The notes beneath the pieces are model-generated. The model was not told the DNA's origin, made no database searches, and worked only from the letters and a program-made list of their open reading frames with translations. From assembly GCF_021029445.1 (NCBI RefSeq), contig NZ_CP072610.1, positions 1,488,001 through 1,552,000 on the forward strand: a DNA stretch of 64,000 bases, written 5' to 3'. A program made the position numbers and the translations under genes. Each line of letters begins with the position of its first letter. The first letter of the stretch is position 1. This document shows positions 28,183-37,278 of this stretch, piece by piece. Origin of the DNA: Pseudomonas wenzhouensis (GTDB lineage Bacteria > Pseudomonadota > Gammaproteobacteria > Pseudomonadales > Pseudomonadaceae).

Positions 28183-30441
28183 TTAGCTGGCCAAGGTCAG
28201 CGGTTCTGGCTCTTCCTGCACGTGTACGCCGGCGAGGACGTCCTCGCCCCAGCGGCGAATGTCGTTGAAGCAGACGATATCGAACAGCTCGCGCAGGCGC
28301 GCCTGGGCCTCGCTTTTCGGCAGGTTCAGCGCCAGGTAGCAGGTCTGCGCCAGGTCGGCCGGATCATGCGGGTTGGTCAGCAGCGCGCCCTTGAGCTCGG
28401 CGGCGGCACCGGCGAACTCCGACAGCACCAGCACGCCACGTCCGCCGAGCAGGCCTTGCGCTGCGACGAACTCCTTGGCTACCAGGTTGAGGCCGTCACG
28501 TAGCGGGGTGATCCACATGACGTCAGCCATGGCGTACCAGGCGCTGACTTCCTCGAAGGGCAGGCTGCGGAAGAAGAACTGCAGCGGTGTCCAGCCAATG
28601 CGTGCGAAGCGGCCGTTGATACGGCCGACCGCCTGCTCGATCTGCGTTTGCAGTTCGTTGTAGACGGTCATCTCGCGCGCGGCTGGTACGCAGACCGTCA
28701 CCAGGGTGACCTTGCCAAGCAATTCGGGGTTGTCGGCCAGCAGGCGTTCGTAGGCGTTGAGTTTTTCCAGGATGCCCTTGGTGTAGTCGAGGCGTTCCAC
28801 TGAGAGGATAAGCTTCACGCCTTTCATCTCTTCGCGTAGCTGCGCCATCAGCTCCTTGATCTTCGATGCCTCCAATGCATTGCGCACACGGTCGATATCC
28901 AGCCCTACGGGGTGCGCGCCGAGCTTGACCTGGCGCGTGCCGGTATCCAGCGCGGTGGTCATGCGCTCCAGGCCCACGGCGCAACCGTAGGTGATGAAGC
29001 GCGGCGCACAGTTCTGTCGATCCAGGGTCTTGAGTGGGAACACACCACGGGCAACGTCGACGAAGTTCTCCACCTGGCGTGGGATGTGAAAGCCGATGTA
29101 GTCGCATTGCAGCAGGCTGCCGACGATCTGCCGGCGCCAGGGCAGCACGTTGAATACGTCGGCCGAGGGGAAGTAGGTGTGGTGGAAGAAGGCGATGCGC
29201 AAGTCAGGACGCAGCTCGCGCAGGTAGGCCGGCACCATCCACAGGTTGTAGTCGTGCAGCCAGACGATGGCGCCTTCGGCCGCTTCCAGCGCGGTGCGTT
29301 CGGCGAAGGCGCGGTTGACCTTGCAGAACACCTGCCAGTCGTCCTCGTTAAAAGTAGCGCGCTCCCAGAAGGTGTGCAGCGTGGGCCAGAAGGCTTCCTT
29401 GGAGAAGCGCTTGTAGAAGACGTCGACCTCTTCTTTGCTCAGTTTGACCCGTGCGGCGGTGAGCTTGGGATAGCGCTCGGCATCCACCGTGGTGTGGCTG
29501 TCGAATGGCTCGTCGTCATCTTCGTGCACAGCCCAGGCCACCCAGGAGCCGGGGCGACCATCGCCGAAGAAACTCAGCAGGGTGGGGATGATGCCGTTGG
29601 GAGAAGTGGGGCGGCGACGCTGCAGCTTGCCGGCGGCGTTGCGGTATTCCTCATAGGGCAGGCGGTGATAGACCATCACCAGCTCGGCCTTGCCCGGCTG
29701 CGCGGCCTGGCGGCGTTCGGCGGCGATACCGTGCTCGCCAAGGAAGCCGAAATGGGCGAAGGCTTCGAGGATGCCGCCGCAGCCCGGACGGTTGGCGTGC
29801 AGGGTGCGCGAATGGCTGCGGGTGGCCTCCAGCAGCGCGCTTTCCGACTGGCCGACGCAGACGCCGTGGAAGCTGGCGCTGAGCATGGACAGGTCATTGA
29901 GCGTATCGCCGGCGGCCAGCACCTGGTCGTGATCCAGTTCGAGCCAGTCGGCCAGCGCTTGCAGGCTGCTGCCCTTGTTCACGCCCCTGGGCAGAAAGTC
30001 CAGGTACAGCTCTGCGGAATACAGCAGGTCGCAGCCCAGCTCGTTGGCGATCTCGCGCAGCGCCGGGTTGGCCGCCTGCTCGGGTGTGCAGAAGTAGGAG
30101 CAGCGCCGCGCCTGCGGCACGTCCTGGCGTTCCAGACCGAACGCCTCGATGGCGCTGGCCACCTGGCTTTCGCCGGGCCAGCGGGCATCCACCGTGCTTT
30201 GCAGCGGCTGGATCGGCTGCAGGCTGTCGCCATGCACCAGGGTCGCGCCGACGTCGGCGATGATGTAGTCCGGCTGCGGCAGCGTCGGGTCGGCCAGCAG
30301 CGGCAGCACCGCTTCCAGGCTGCGCCCGGTGACATAGGCGAGCTTGATCTCGGGGTGGGCGGCGATGGTCTGGTAGAGGCTCAGGCGATCTTCGGGATCG
30401 CCAGCGAGAAAGGTTCCATCCAGGTCGGTGGCTAATAGCAT
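28183..30441 (-). CDS. ggpPS: Bifunctional glucosylglycerol-phosphate synthase/phosphatase
   Basis: A 752-residue fusion. The N-terminal HAD phosphatase (about 1-240) carries the nucleophile motif DLDGT at residues 6-10 and GDTLNDLSML near 180-190. A C-terminal GT20 retaining glycosyltransferase of the OtsA/GgpS type (about 255-735) includes WLHDYNLWMVPAYLRE, SVERLDYTKGILEKL and LRDGLNLVAKEFVAAQ. The order phosphatase then synthase, and the GgpS-like character, match the GgpPS enzymes that make the osmolyte glucosylglycerol from ADP-glucose and glycerol-3-phosphate. A trehalose OtsB-OtsA fusion is the alternative. An MFS gene lies upstream in the same direction (117-bp gap). Confidence 0.82.
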   Translation of the reverse strand: MLLATDLDGTFLAGDPEDRLSLYQTIAAHPEIKLAYVTGRSLEAVLPLLADPTLPQPDYIIADVGATLVHGDSLQPIQPLQSTVDARWPGESQVASAIEAFGLERQDVPQARRCSYFCTPEQAANPALREIANELGCDLLYSAELYLDFLPRGVNKGSSLQALADWLELDHDQVLAAGDTLNDLSMLSASFHGVCVGQSESALLEATRSHSRTLHANRPGCGGILEAFAHFGFLGEHGIAAERRQAAQPGKAELVMVYHRLPYEEYRNAAGKLQRRRPTSPNGIIPTLLSFFGDGRPGSWVAWAVHEDDDEPFDSHTTVDAERYPKLTAARVKLSKEEVDVFYKRFSKEAFWPTLHTFWERATFNEDDWQVFCKVNRAFAERTALEAAEGAIVWLHDYNLWMVPAYLRELRPDLRIAFFHHTYFPSADVFNVLPWRRQIVGSLLQCDYIGFHIPRQVENFVDVARGVFPLKTLDRQNCAPRFITYGCAVGLERMTTALDTGTRQVKLGAHPVGLDIDRVRNALEASKIKELMAQLREEMKGVKLILSVERLDYTKGILEKLNAYERLLADNPELLGKVTLVTVCVPAAREMTVYNELQTQIEQAVGRINGRFARIGWTPLQFFFRSLPFEEVSAWYAMADVMWITPLRDGLNLVAKEFVAAQGLLGGRGVLVLSEFAGAAAELKGALLTNPHDPADLAQTCYLALNLPKSEAQARLRELFDIVCFNDIRRWGEDVLAGVHVQEEPEPLTLAS

Positions 30442-30558
30442 CGTTGTTTCTCCAGAAGTGGCCGGTGCGGCGTTGCTCGGTTGCGAGCGGCCGACGGGCC
30501 GGGTTTCTGGCTGCTTGGGGTAGGCTCGGGGCCTTGCCGAAACAGCCGGTTCACATCT

Positions 30559-31821
30559 TCAGGACGCTGGCTTCAGGTCGTCCTCCATCTGTTCGTGGTC
30601 TTGCGTTGGTGCATCGGGCATCAGCTCCAGCACCGTGGGGCTGGTGCGCAGCATCGGCACGAAATGTGCGGCGTCGCCGCTGACCAGGTCGCTGACATGG
30701 CGCAGCCGGTAGAGGGTGTAGGCAGCCAGCAGGCCGAGGGTGCAGGCGAAATACAGCGGCAGTGCGCTGGCGCCCAGTTGTTCCATCAGCACGCCAGCGA
30801 GCAGCGGCCCGCACACCGAGCCGATGCCGTTGACCATCAGCAGGCTGGCGGAGCCGGAGAGAATCTCGTCGCTGTGCAACTGGTCGATCAGTTGCGCCAC
30901 GGCGATGGGGTAGATGGCAAAGGCCAGGCCGCCCCAGATGAAGATGGCGCCGAGCAGCCAGGGGCCTGCCGGCAGCAGGCTCATGATCAGCGCCAGGGCG
31001 ACCGCCAGTATCACCACCCAGAGCAGTACCTGGCGGCGGTCGTGACGATCCGAATAGATACCGATGGGCCATTGCAGCAGGGCGCCGCCGAGAATGGTCG
31101 CGGTCATCAGCAGGCCGACGCCCGGCGTATCGAAACCGGCCAGGCTGGCATAGACCGGCGCCATGCCCCAGAAGGCGCCGAGCGCGAGGCCGGACAAACC
31201 GGCAGCGACGATGGCCAGCGGCGCGATGCTCCACAGGTGGCGCAGGTTGGTCGGCGGCGATTCGGGCAGCGTCGGTTGTGCCTGACGGGTAAGGGTGATG
31301 GGCATCAGCGCGGCGCTGATCAGGATGGCAGCGATGGCGAACAGGGTGAATTGCACCGGGTCGGCCAGGTGCAGCAGTTGCTGAGCCAGGGCCAGGGCGC
31401 CGAGGTTGACCGCCATGTACAGGGCGAACACCTGGCCGCGTTTCTCGTTGGGCGCTTTGGCGTTGAGCCAGCTTTCGATGACCATGTACAGCGTCACCAG
31501 TCCCAGACCATAGAGCACCCGCAGGCCCAGCCAGACCCAGGGATTTATCAGCAGCAGATGGAGCAGGGCAGCGATGGCAGCCAGTGCGGCACAACAGGCG
31601 AACGCGCGAATATGCCCGATGCGCTTGACCAGCGGAGTCGCCAGCCAGGTACCGAGGAGGAACCCAACGAAGTACCCGGACATGATCAGTCCGAGCATCG
31701 TGGTGGAGTAGCCTTCGGCGACGCCACGCAGGGTCAGGAGGGTGTTGAGTAGACCATTGCCGAGCAGGAGCAGAGCCACGCCGCTCAGCAACGAGCTGAT
31801 GGGGGCAATGAGAGACAACAT
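30559..31821 (-). CDS. MFS transporter (YcaD-like)
   Basis: A 420-residue major facilitator with about 12 predicted membrane helices. After the second helix comes GTWLATPLVKRIGHIRAFA, a variant of the loop 2-3 motif. The central loop is at about 190-210 and the cytoplasmic tail is acidic. The IYSDRHDRRQVLL sequence between helices 8 and 9 is the second-half counterpart of that motif. The substrate is not predictable. It lies 117 bp upstream of ggpPS in the same direction, so shared transcription is possible but not shown. An AT-rich stretch at about 31885-31935 may hold its promoter. Confidence 0.8.
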   Translation of the reverse strand: MLSLIAPISSLLSGVALLLLGNGLLNTLLTLRGVAEGYSTTMLGLIMSGYFVGFLLGTWLATPLVKRIGHIRAFACCAALAAIAALLHLLLINPWVWLGLRVLYGLGLVTLYMVIESWLNAKAPNEKRGQVFALYMAVNLGALALAQQLLHLADPVQFTLFAIAAILISAALMPITLTRQAQPTLPESPPTNLRHLWSIAPLAIVAAGLSGLALGAFWGMAPVYASLAGFDTPGVGLLMTATILGGALLQWPIGIYSDRHDRRQVLLWVVILAVALALIMSLLPAGPWLLGAIFIWGGLAFAIYPIAVAQLIDQLHSDEILSGSASLLMVNGIGSVCGPLLAGVLMEQLGASALPLYFACTLGLLAAYTLYRLRHVSDLVSGDAAHFVPMLRTSPTVLELMPDAPTQDHEQMEDDLKPAS

Positions 31822-32025
31822 GCAAACTACCCTAGGGAACTATGCCGCTGATGGCAAGCATGAAACAGGCCAGCGCCTGCCGGGTTGTTTGTTTAAGTTA
31901 TTGATTTATAAGATTTATTTTTATCGATAAACGGTAGTTGAGTATTTTCTGAGTCGCTACGCTGCGCGCTGCCGGTGCGCCGGAACCTGTGCGTGCACCG
32001 ATTCCGGCCCGTCGCGTTGGTTGCA

Positions 32026-33222
32026 TCAAAGGCTGACCCGAGCGATGGCGTCGGCCAACTGGTCCAGACGGCTGGCATCCAGCCCGGCGACGTTGGCGCG
32101 GCCGCTGCCGACCATGTACACGCTGAACTCCTCACGCAGGCGTTGCACCTGCAGCGGCGACAAGCCGGTGTAGGAGAACATGCCGCGCTGTTCGGCGATA
32201 TGCGCGAAGCGCTCGCTCAGACCGTGCGGTGCCAGCGCCTCGACCAGGCCGTGACGCAGGCTGGTGACGCGCAGGCGCATGCTTTCCAGCTCGTCCAGCC
32301 ACAGCGCCTTGAGTTCTTCGTCGCCGAGAATCTGCGCCACCACGGCGGCGCCATGGGCCGGCGGCGTCGACCACAGGTTGCGGGCGATGGAGGCCAGCTG
32401 ACTGCGGATGTCGACGAGCTTTTCGGCGTCGCCGGCGCAGACGATCAGGGCACCGGTGCGCTCGCGATACAGGCCGAAGTGCTTCGAGCAGGAACTGGTG
32501 ATCAGCAGCTCCGGCAGCTCGGCGGCGAACAGGCGCACGGCCCAGGCGTCCTCTTCCAGGCCATCGCCAAAGCCCTGGTAGGCGAAGTCGATCAGTGGCA
32601 GCAGCTCACGCGCCTTGACCACCTCCAGCACGCGCTTCCAATCGCGCGGAGTGAGGTCGAAGCCGGTGGGGTTGTGGCAGCAGGCATGCAGCAGCACCAC
32701 GTCACCCTTGGGCAGGTGGATGAGGGTGGCAATCATGGCTTCCACGTCGAGGCGATTGTCGGCGCCGACGTAGGGGTAGTGACCGACCTTGAGCCCGGCT
32801 TCGGCGAACAGGGTTTCATGGATCGGCCAGGTCGGATCGCTCAGCCAGATACCACGCCCCGGCAGGCAGTGACGAATGAAATCACCCGCCAGACGCAGGG
32901 CGCCGGTGCCGCCCGGTGTTTGCGTTGCGCCGGCGCGCTGCTCGGCGAGCAGTGCCGAGTCAGCGCCCAGCACCAACTGGCTCAGGAGCGTGCCGAACGC
33001 GGCGTCGCCGTGGCCGCCGATGTAGGTCTTGGTTTGCTCGACGTCGATCAGGCGCTGCTCGGCCAGCTTCACCGCGTGGGGGATTGGCGTCAGCCCCTGG
33101 GCGTCCTTGTAGACGCCGACGCCAAGGTCCAGGCGCGCCGGGTTGCTGTCGAGGCGATAGGCTTCCATCAGGCTGAGGATGGGATCACCCGGGACGCGGG
33201 CGATCTGGGCGAAATGCTTCAC
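32026..33222 (-). CDS. phhC: Aromatic amino acid aminotransferase
   Basis: A 398-residue class I PLP aminotransferase that converts tyrosine and phenylalanine to their keto acids. The PLP Lys is in [17 protein letters not shown], and [12 protein letters not shown] is the family's Asn-Pro-Thr-Gly motif. The start is GTG at 33222, overlapping the phhB stop by 4 bases (GTGA). Upstream in-frame codons have no support. It is the third gene of phhABC and works after PhhA makes tyrosine. Confidence 0.93.
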   Translation of the reverse strand: MKHFAQIARVPGDPILSLMEAYRLDSNPARLDLGVGVYKDAQGLTPIPHAVKLAEQRLIDVEQTKTYIGGHGDAAFGTLLSQLVLGADSALLAEQRAGATQTPGGTGALRLAGDFIRHCLPGRGIWLSDPTWPIHETLFAEAGLKVGHYPYVGADNRLDVEAMIATLIHLPKGDVVLLHACCHNPTGFDLTPRDWKRVLEVVKARELLPLIDFAYQGFGDGLEEDAWAVRLFAAELPELLITSSCSKHFGLYRERTGALIVCAGDAEKLVDIRSQLASIARNLWSTPPAHGAAVVAQILGDEELKALWLDELESMRLRVTSLRHGLVEALAPHGLSERFAHIAEQRGMFSYTGLSPLQVQRLREEFSVYMVGSGRANVAGLDASRLDQLADAIARVSL

Positions 33223-33572
33223 TTGCGACCCTCGGCGCTGGCGGCCAGCACATCGGTACGTGCGGCCATGATGAAGTCGTTGCGATGCAGGCCGCGCATC
33301 TCGTGGCTCCACCAGGTGACGGTGACCTTGCCCCATTCGGTGAGCAGGGCCGGATGGTGGCCGACTTCCTCGGCGATGGCGCCCACGGCATTGGTAAAGG
33401 CCAGGGCATGGCGGAAGTTCCTGAACAGGTACACGCGCTCCAGCTCCATATGGTCGCCACGCACCTCGATGTTCCAGTCGGGAATCTCGCGGATCAGCTC
33501 GGCCAGTTCTTCATCGGACACTTTCGGCGCATCGGCGCGGCAGGCTTCGCATTGGGCTTGGGCAAGGCTCAT
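33219..33572 (-). CDS. phhB: Pterin-4a-carbinolamine dehydratase
   Basis: A 117-residue protein that dehydrates the 4a-hydroxytetrahydropterin formed by PhhA, so that the pterin cofactor can be recycled. The family segment ...[19 protein letters not shown]... holds the conserved His pair, followed by [13 protein letters not shown] precedes the ATG at 33572. The gene is translationally coupled to phhC by a 4-bp overlap. It is separated from phhA by 210 bp of repeats, which is unusual for this operon. Confidence 0.95.
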   Translation of the reverse strand: MSLAQAQCEACRADAPKVSDEELAELIREIPDWNIEVRGDHMELERVYLFRNFRHALAFTNAVGAIAEEVGHHPALLTEWGKVTVTWWSHEMRGLHRNDFIMAARTDVLAASAEGRK

Positions 33573-33590
33573 GGGGTTCTCCTGTTTTTT

Positions 33591-33650
33591 GTAGCCCGGA
33601 TGAAATCCGGGGCAATGTCTGCGAGCGATCCCGGATTTCATCCGGTCTAC
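33591..33650. repeat. GTAGCCCGGAT palindromic repeat inside the phh operon
   Basis: The inverted halves GTAGCCCGGATGAAATCCGG and CCCGGATTTCATCCGGTCTAC lie between phhA and phhB. They are followed by a second hairpin repeat at about 33670-33706 (GTAGGGTGGAAAA ... TTTTCCACC). Strong stems here could reduce transcription from phhA into phhBC. Confidence 0.85.
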
Positions 33651-33782
33651 TCCCTGAATAGATTTTCGTAGGGTGGAAAACCGCGAAGCGTTTTCCACCG
33701 CAATGGTCAAAGGGAAGATAGCTGAACCACTTACCCTCTCCCCCGACCCCTCTCCCATAAATGGGCGAGGGGAGTTGAAGGG

Positions 33783-34568
33783 CTACGCGGCTTTCGGCGG
33801 AAATTTCGGTGCGTGCAGACCCAACTGCATGGCCTGCTGCACCAGCGCCATGATGTCTTCCTGAGCCAGCTCGAACAGGCGCTTGAGCTCGGGCAGGACG
33901 AAGTACACCGGCTGCAGGATATCGATGCGATATGGCGTGCGCATCGCCTCCAGCGCATCGAACGCCTGGTGCTCGGGCGCCTCGGACAGGGCGTAGAGGG
34001 TTTCCTTCGGCGAGGAGAGGATGCCGCCGCCGTAGATCCGACGGCCAGCCGGGGTGTCGACCAGACCAAACTCGATGGTCAGCCAGTACAGCCGTGCCAG
34101 GTAGACGCGCTGCTCTTTCGTGGCCTTGAGGCCGAGCTTGCCGTAGGTGTGGGTGAATTCGGCGAACCAGGGGTTGGTCAGCAGCGGGCAGTGGCCGAAG
34201 ATCTCGTGGAAGATATCCGGTTCCTGCAGGTAGTCCAGCTCCTCGGGTGTGCGGATGAAGGTGGCCACCGGAAACTGCTTGCTGGCCAGCAGTTCGAAGA
34301 AGGTCTGAAAAGGGATCAGCGCCGGCACTCGTGCCACGCGCCAGCCAGTGTTGGCTTCGAGCACACGATTGATCTCGTCGAGCTGCGGAATGCGCTCCAG
34401 CGGCAGACCAAGTTGCTCGATACCGTCCAGGTATTCCTGGCAGGCGCGGTTCTGAATCACCTCCAGCTGGCGGGTGATCAGGGTATTCCACACCTGATGC
34501 TCGCTTTCCGGGTAATGGATAAAGCCACTCTCGTCCGGTTCCCGGGCCAGGTACTGCGTACTCTTCAT
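33783..34568 (-). CDS. phhA: Phenylalanine 4-hydroxylase
   Basis: A 261-residue, non-heme-iron, tetrahydropterin-dependent monooxygenase that turns phenylalanine into tyrosine. Iron ligands: the two His of FHEIFGHCPLL, plus the downstream Glu in YWLTIEFGLVDT. The length equals the single-domain bacterial enzyme and there is no ACT regulatory domain. It is first in phhABC and divergent from phhR, with a PhhR-box-like site between. The ATG at 34568 has AAGGAGGCAG before it. Confidence 0.97.
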   Translation of the reverse strand: MKSTQYLAREPDESGFIHYPESEHQVWNTLITRQLEVIQNRACQEYLDGIEQLGLPLERIPQLDEINRVLEANTGWRVARVPALIPFQTFFELLASKQFPVATFIRTPEELDYLQEPDIFHEIFGHCPLLTNPWFAEFTHTYGKLGLKATKEQRVYLARLYWLTIEFGLVDTPAGRRIYGGGILSSPKETLYALSEAPEHQAFDALEAMRTPYRIDILQPVYFVLPELKRLFELAQEDIMALVQQAMQLGLHAPKFPPKAA

Positions 34569-34679
34569 CGCTGCCTCCTTCAGGGGGCTGTTGTTCTTGT
34601 CCTGACCCGAGCATGCCGCTGATCGCTCGGGTTGAAACGGTGCTCATAAGCAGGGCAGTCCAGGATTACCCGGGGAAAC

Positions 34680-34697
34680 TGTAAAATTTTGATTACG
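34680..34697. promoter_or_regulatory. PhhR/TyrR box-like site
   Basis: TGTAAA-N6-ATTACG fits the TyrR-family operator TGTAAA-N6-TTTACA in 10 of 12 positions. It lies 112 bp upstream of phhA and 125 bp upstream of phhR, which is where a divergent activator site is expected. Confidence 0.65.
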
Positions 34698-34821
34698 ATA
34701 TGGCCGATATGGCGATTTATCGGCTTGCTGCTGCGTCTGACTGTCACATATTCTTGACGACAATTATGCTGCCATCGCCGATTTCTCTGAGCCGGTGGCC
34801 ACAACAACAAGAGCCTGAGCC

Positions 34822-36375
34822 GTGCGTATCAAGGTCCACTGCCAAAACCGTGTTGGCATCCTGCGTGACATCCTCAACCTGCTGGTCGACTACGGCATCA
34901 ACGTCGCCCGTGGTGAAGTCGGGGGCGAGCAGGGCAATGCCATCTACCTGCATTGCCCGAATCTGATCAACCTGCAGTTCCAGTCGCTGCGGCCGAAGTT
35001 CGAGGCCATTCCCGGCGTATTCGGCGTCAAGCGCGTGGGCCTGATGCCCAGCGAGCGGCGTCACCTGGAGCTCAATGCCCTGCTCGGTGCGCTGGATTTT
35101 CCGGTGCTGTCCATCGACATGGGCGGCAGCATCGTCGCGGCCAACCGCAGTGCTGCGCAGTTGCTCGGCGTGCGTGTGGATGAGGTGCCGGGCATGGCGC
35201 TGTCACGCTATGCCGAGGATTTCGACCTGCCCGAGCTGGTACGTGCCAACAAGGCGCGGATCAACGGCCTGCGGGTAAAGATCAAGGGTGATGTGTTCCT
35301 TGCCGATATCGCCCCGCTGCAGAACGAACATGATGACAGCGAGGCGCTGGCCGGCGCCGTGCTGACCTTGCACCGCGCCGACCGCGTCGGTGAGCGCATC
35401 TACCATGTGCGCAAGCAGGAGCTGCGCGGTTTCGACTCGATCTTCCAGAGCTCCAGGGTGATGGCGGCGGTGGTCCGGGAAGCGCGGCGCATGGCGCCGC
35501 TGGATGCGCCGCTGCTGATCGAGGGCGAAACCGGCACCGGCAAGGAGTTGCTGGCGCGTGCCTGCCACCTGGCCAGCCCGCGTGGGCAGTCGCCGTTCAT
35601 GGCACTGAACTGCGCCGGCTTGCCCGAATCCATGGCCGAGACCGAGTTGTTCGGCTACGGCCCCGGCGCCTTCGAGGGCGCACGCCCGGAAGGCAAGCTC
35701 GGCCTGCTGGAGTTGACCGCTGGCGGCACGCTGTTTCTCGATGGCGTCGGTGAGATGAGCCAGCGCCTGCAGGCCAAGCTGCTGCGTTTTCTGCAGGATG
35801 GCTGCTTTCGCCGCGTCGGCAGCGACGAGGAGGTATACCTGGATGTGCGGGTGATCTGCGCCACCCAGGTCGACCTGTCCGAGCTGTGTGCCCGCGGCGA
35901 GTTTCGTCAGGATCTCTATCACCGCCTCAACGTACTCAGCCTGCACATTCCGCCGCTGCGTGAATGCCTCGACGGGCTGGCGCCGCTGGTCGAGCACTTT
36001 CTCGATTCGGCCAGCCGGCAGATCGGTTGTGCGTTGCCCAGGCTGGCGCCACAGGCCTTCGAGCGCATGGCCCATTATCATTGGCCGGGCAACGTGCGGC
36101 AGTTGGAGAACGTGCTGTTCCAGGCCGTTTCGCTGTGCGAGGGCGGTACGGTGAAGGCCGAGCATATCCGCCTGCCCGACTACGGTGCGCCACAGCCGTT
36201 GGGCGAATTTTCGGTGGAAGGCGACCTCGACGATATTCTCGGGCGCTTCGAGAAGGCGGTGCTGGAGCGGCTGTTCCGCGATCATCCGAGCAGCCGCCAG
36301 TTGGGCAAGCGCCTCGGTGTTTCCCATACCACCATCGCCAACAAGCTACGGCAGCACGGGTTGGGCAAGGAGTAG
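34822..36375 (+). CDS. phhR: PhhR, TyrR-type activator of aromatic amino acid catabolism
   Basis: A 517-residue regulator starting with GTG. The N-terminal ACT domain (about 1-70) is followed by PAS (about 80-140). The AAA+ sigma54-interaction domain (about 210-430) has Walker A GETGTGKE. The C-terminus is a Fis-type HTH (SRQLGKRLGVSHTTIANKLR). The loop normally reading GAFTGA is GAFEGA here, in YGPGAFEGARPEG. Degeneration of this loop is known in TyrR/PhhR, which can act with sigma70. Just before the GTG is CAACAACAA, a CA-rich motif typical of Hfq/Crc control. Confidence 0.95.
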   Translation: MRIKVHCQNRVGILRDILNLLVDYGINVARGEVGGEQGNAIYLHCPNLINLQFQSLRPKFEAIPGVFGVKRVGLMPSERRHLELNALLGALDFPVLSIDMGGSIVAANRSAAQLLGVRVDEVPGMALSRYAEDFDLPELVRANKARINGLRVKIKGDVFLADIAPLQNEHDDSEALAGAVLTLHRADRVGERIYHVRKQELRGFDSIFQSSRVMAAVVREARRMAPLDAPLLIEGETGTGKELLARACHLASPRGQSPFMALNCAGLPESMAETELFGYGPGAFEGARPEGKLGLLELTAGGTLFLDGVGEMSQRLQAKLLRFLQDGCFRRVGSDEEVYLDVRVICATQVDLSELCARGEFRQDLYHRLNVLSLHIPPLRECLDGLAPLVEHFLDSASRQIGCALPRLAPQAFERMAHYHWPGNVRQLENVLFQAVSLCEGGTVKAEHIRLPDYGAPQPLGEFSVEGDLDDILGRFEKAVLERLFRDHPSSRQLGKRLGVSHTTIANKLRQHGLGKE

Positions 36376-36377
36376 AC

Positions 36378-36449
36378 GTAGGGTGCGCCGCGCGCACCCA
36401 CGCTCCGCTGGCCCTGGCTGATGTCTGCGATTTTTGGTGCGCACCCTAC
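36378..36449. repeat. GTAGGGTGCGC palindromic repeat between convergent genes
   Basis: GTAGGGTGCGCCGCGCGCACC at the left and GGTGCGCACCCTAC at the right are inverted copies, 38 bp apart, lying between phhR and the deaminase gene. Related elements are at about 18261, 18423, 21594, 28129 and 63649. Confidence 0.8.
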
Positions 36450-36454
36450 GGTTT

Positions 36455-37009
36455 TCAACGACCGCCGTGCCAGGCCGCGACTACGCGCTCGCGCATGGCG
36501 CGGCGATCCTGCAGGCGATCGATCATCCGTTCGGCGAGATCCAGCCAATAGGGATCGGCCTTGGCCTGAATCACTGCAATGCCGGAAGCGAGATTGGCCC
36601 ATGCCGGAGGCAGGCGGCCGTGGCGCAGGGCAAAGCCGCCGTCACGGTCACGCGCCAGATAGCGTACGCGGGTAATGCCGGCGAGCAGGATACGGCCGTA
36701 GCACATCAGGCAGGGTTCGAGACTGACGTAGAGGGTCAGACCTCGGCGGTCGACTTGCGCATACTCGGCTTCGAGTTGGTCGAACACCTGCATCTCGGCG
36801 TGAGCGGCGCTGCTGTAAGTCGAGGCGAACACCTGGTTACGAGCGCTGCACAGCAGTTCACCTGCCTCATCCACCAACAAGGCACCGACCGCGTAACAGC
36901 CTTCTTCGATTGCCAGCAGGGCCTGTTCGCAACAGAGCCTGGCCCAGGTGTCATCGGCATGGGTGCTGGCGGGTGCCTGCTGCAATAGGGCGAGGTGCTC
37001 CGGGTGCAT
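36455..37009 (-). CDS. Cytidine/deoxycytidylate deaminase-family nucleoside deaminase
   Basis: A 184-residue zinc-dependent deaminase. The zinc-binding and catalytic motifs are AAHAEMQVF (His ligand and proton-shuttling Glu) and SLEPCLMCYG (two Cys ligands). It resembles guanine deaminase and tRNA adenosine deaminase relatives, but the C-terminal half differs from TadA, so the substrate is uncertain. The ATG at 37009 is set by AGGAG 7 bases upstream. It is a single gene and its downstream end carries a repeat hairpin. Confidence 0.85.
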   Translation of the reverse strand: MHPEHLALLQQAPASTHADDTWARLCCEQALLAIEEGCYAVGALLVDEAGELLCSARNQVFASTYSSAAHAEMQVFDQLEAEYAQVDRRGLTLYVSLEPCLMCYGRILLAGITRVRYLARDRDGGFALRHGRLPPAWANLASGIAVIQAKADPYWLDLAERMIDRLQDRRAMRERVVAAWHGGR

Positions 37010-37094
37010 GTGCGTCTCCTGAGCCTGCAATTGATCACGGAGTATGGCTTGTTGCGATGGGGGTAGCGTTCTACGACCTTGGTACAATAGGCAG

Positions 37095-37220
37095 GTTAGG
37101 CACCGGCGGCGACACTGAAGCCGTCCCGATCATCCTGCGTGATTTGGGTGCAAGCGTTTCCGCATTCCTCTCGGGGAATGCCTTGAATGGGCGGGCGACC
37201 AATTTGGTCGCCCTTTTTTT
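37095..37220 (+). ncRNA. Candidate small RNA with extended -10 promoter and terminator
   Basis: TGGTACAAT (37080-37088) is a good extended -10, though no clear -35 is seen. About 125 bp later is a strong intrinsic terminator. Between them is a stem GCATTCC-N6-GGAATGC (37162-37181). The neighbouring genes on both sides are on the other strand, so this promoter-terminator pair has no protein-coding client. No start codon with a ribosome-binding site and sensible frame is present. The RNA family is not recognised. Confidence 0.55.
37193..37220 (+). terminator. Rho-independent terminator of the candidate sRNA
   Basis: GGGCGACC-AATTT-GGTCGCCC gives an 8-bp GC-rich stem followed by seven T (37214-37220), oriented on the + strand. 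Confidence 0.92.
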
Positions 37221-37278
37221 GTTCGCGTTTATCCCCGGCGTATCGCTCGCTTGCCGATCCCCTGGCCTGCTGCCTCTT

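Noticed and set aside
19258..37220. Assigning the two candidate sRNAs to RsmY/RsmZ, SRP, 6S or CrcZ
   Set aside because: Neither shows repeated GGA loops, the SRP GGAA tetraloop region, the 6S open bubble or CA-motif repeats.
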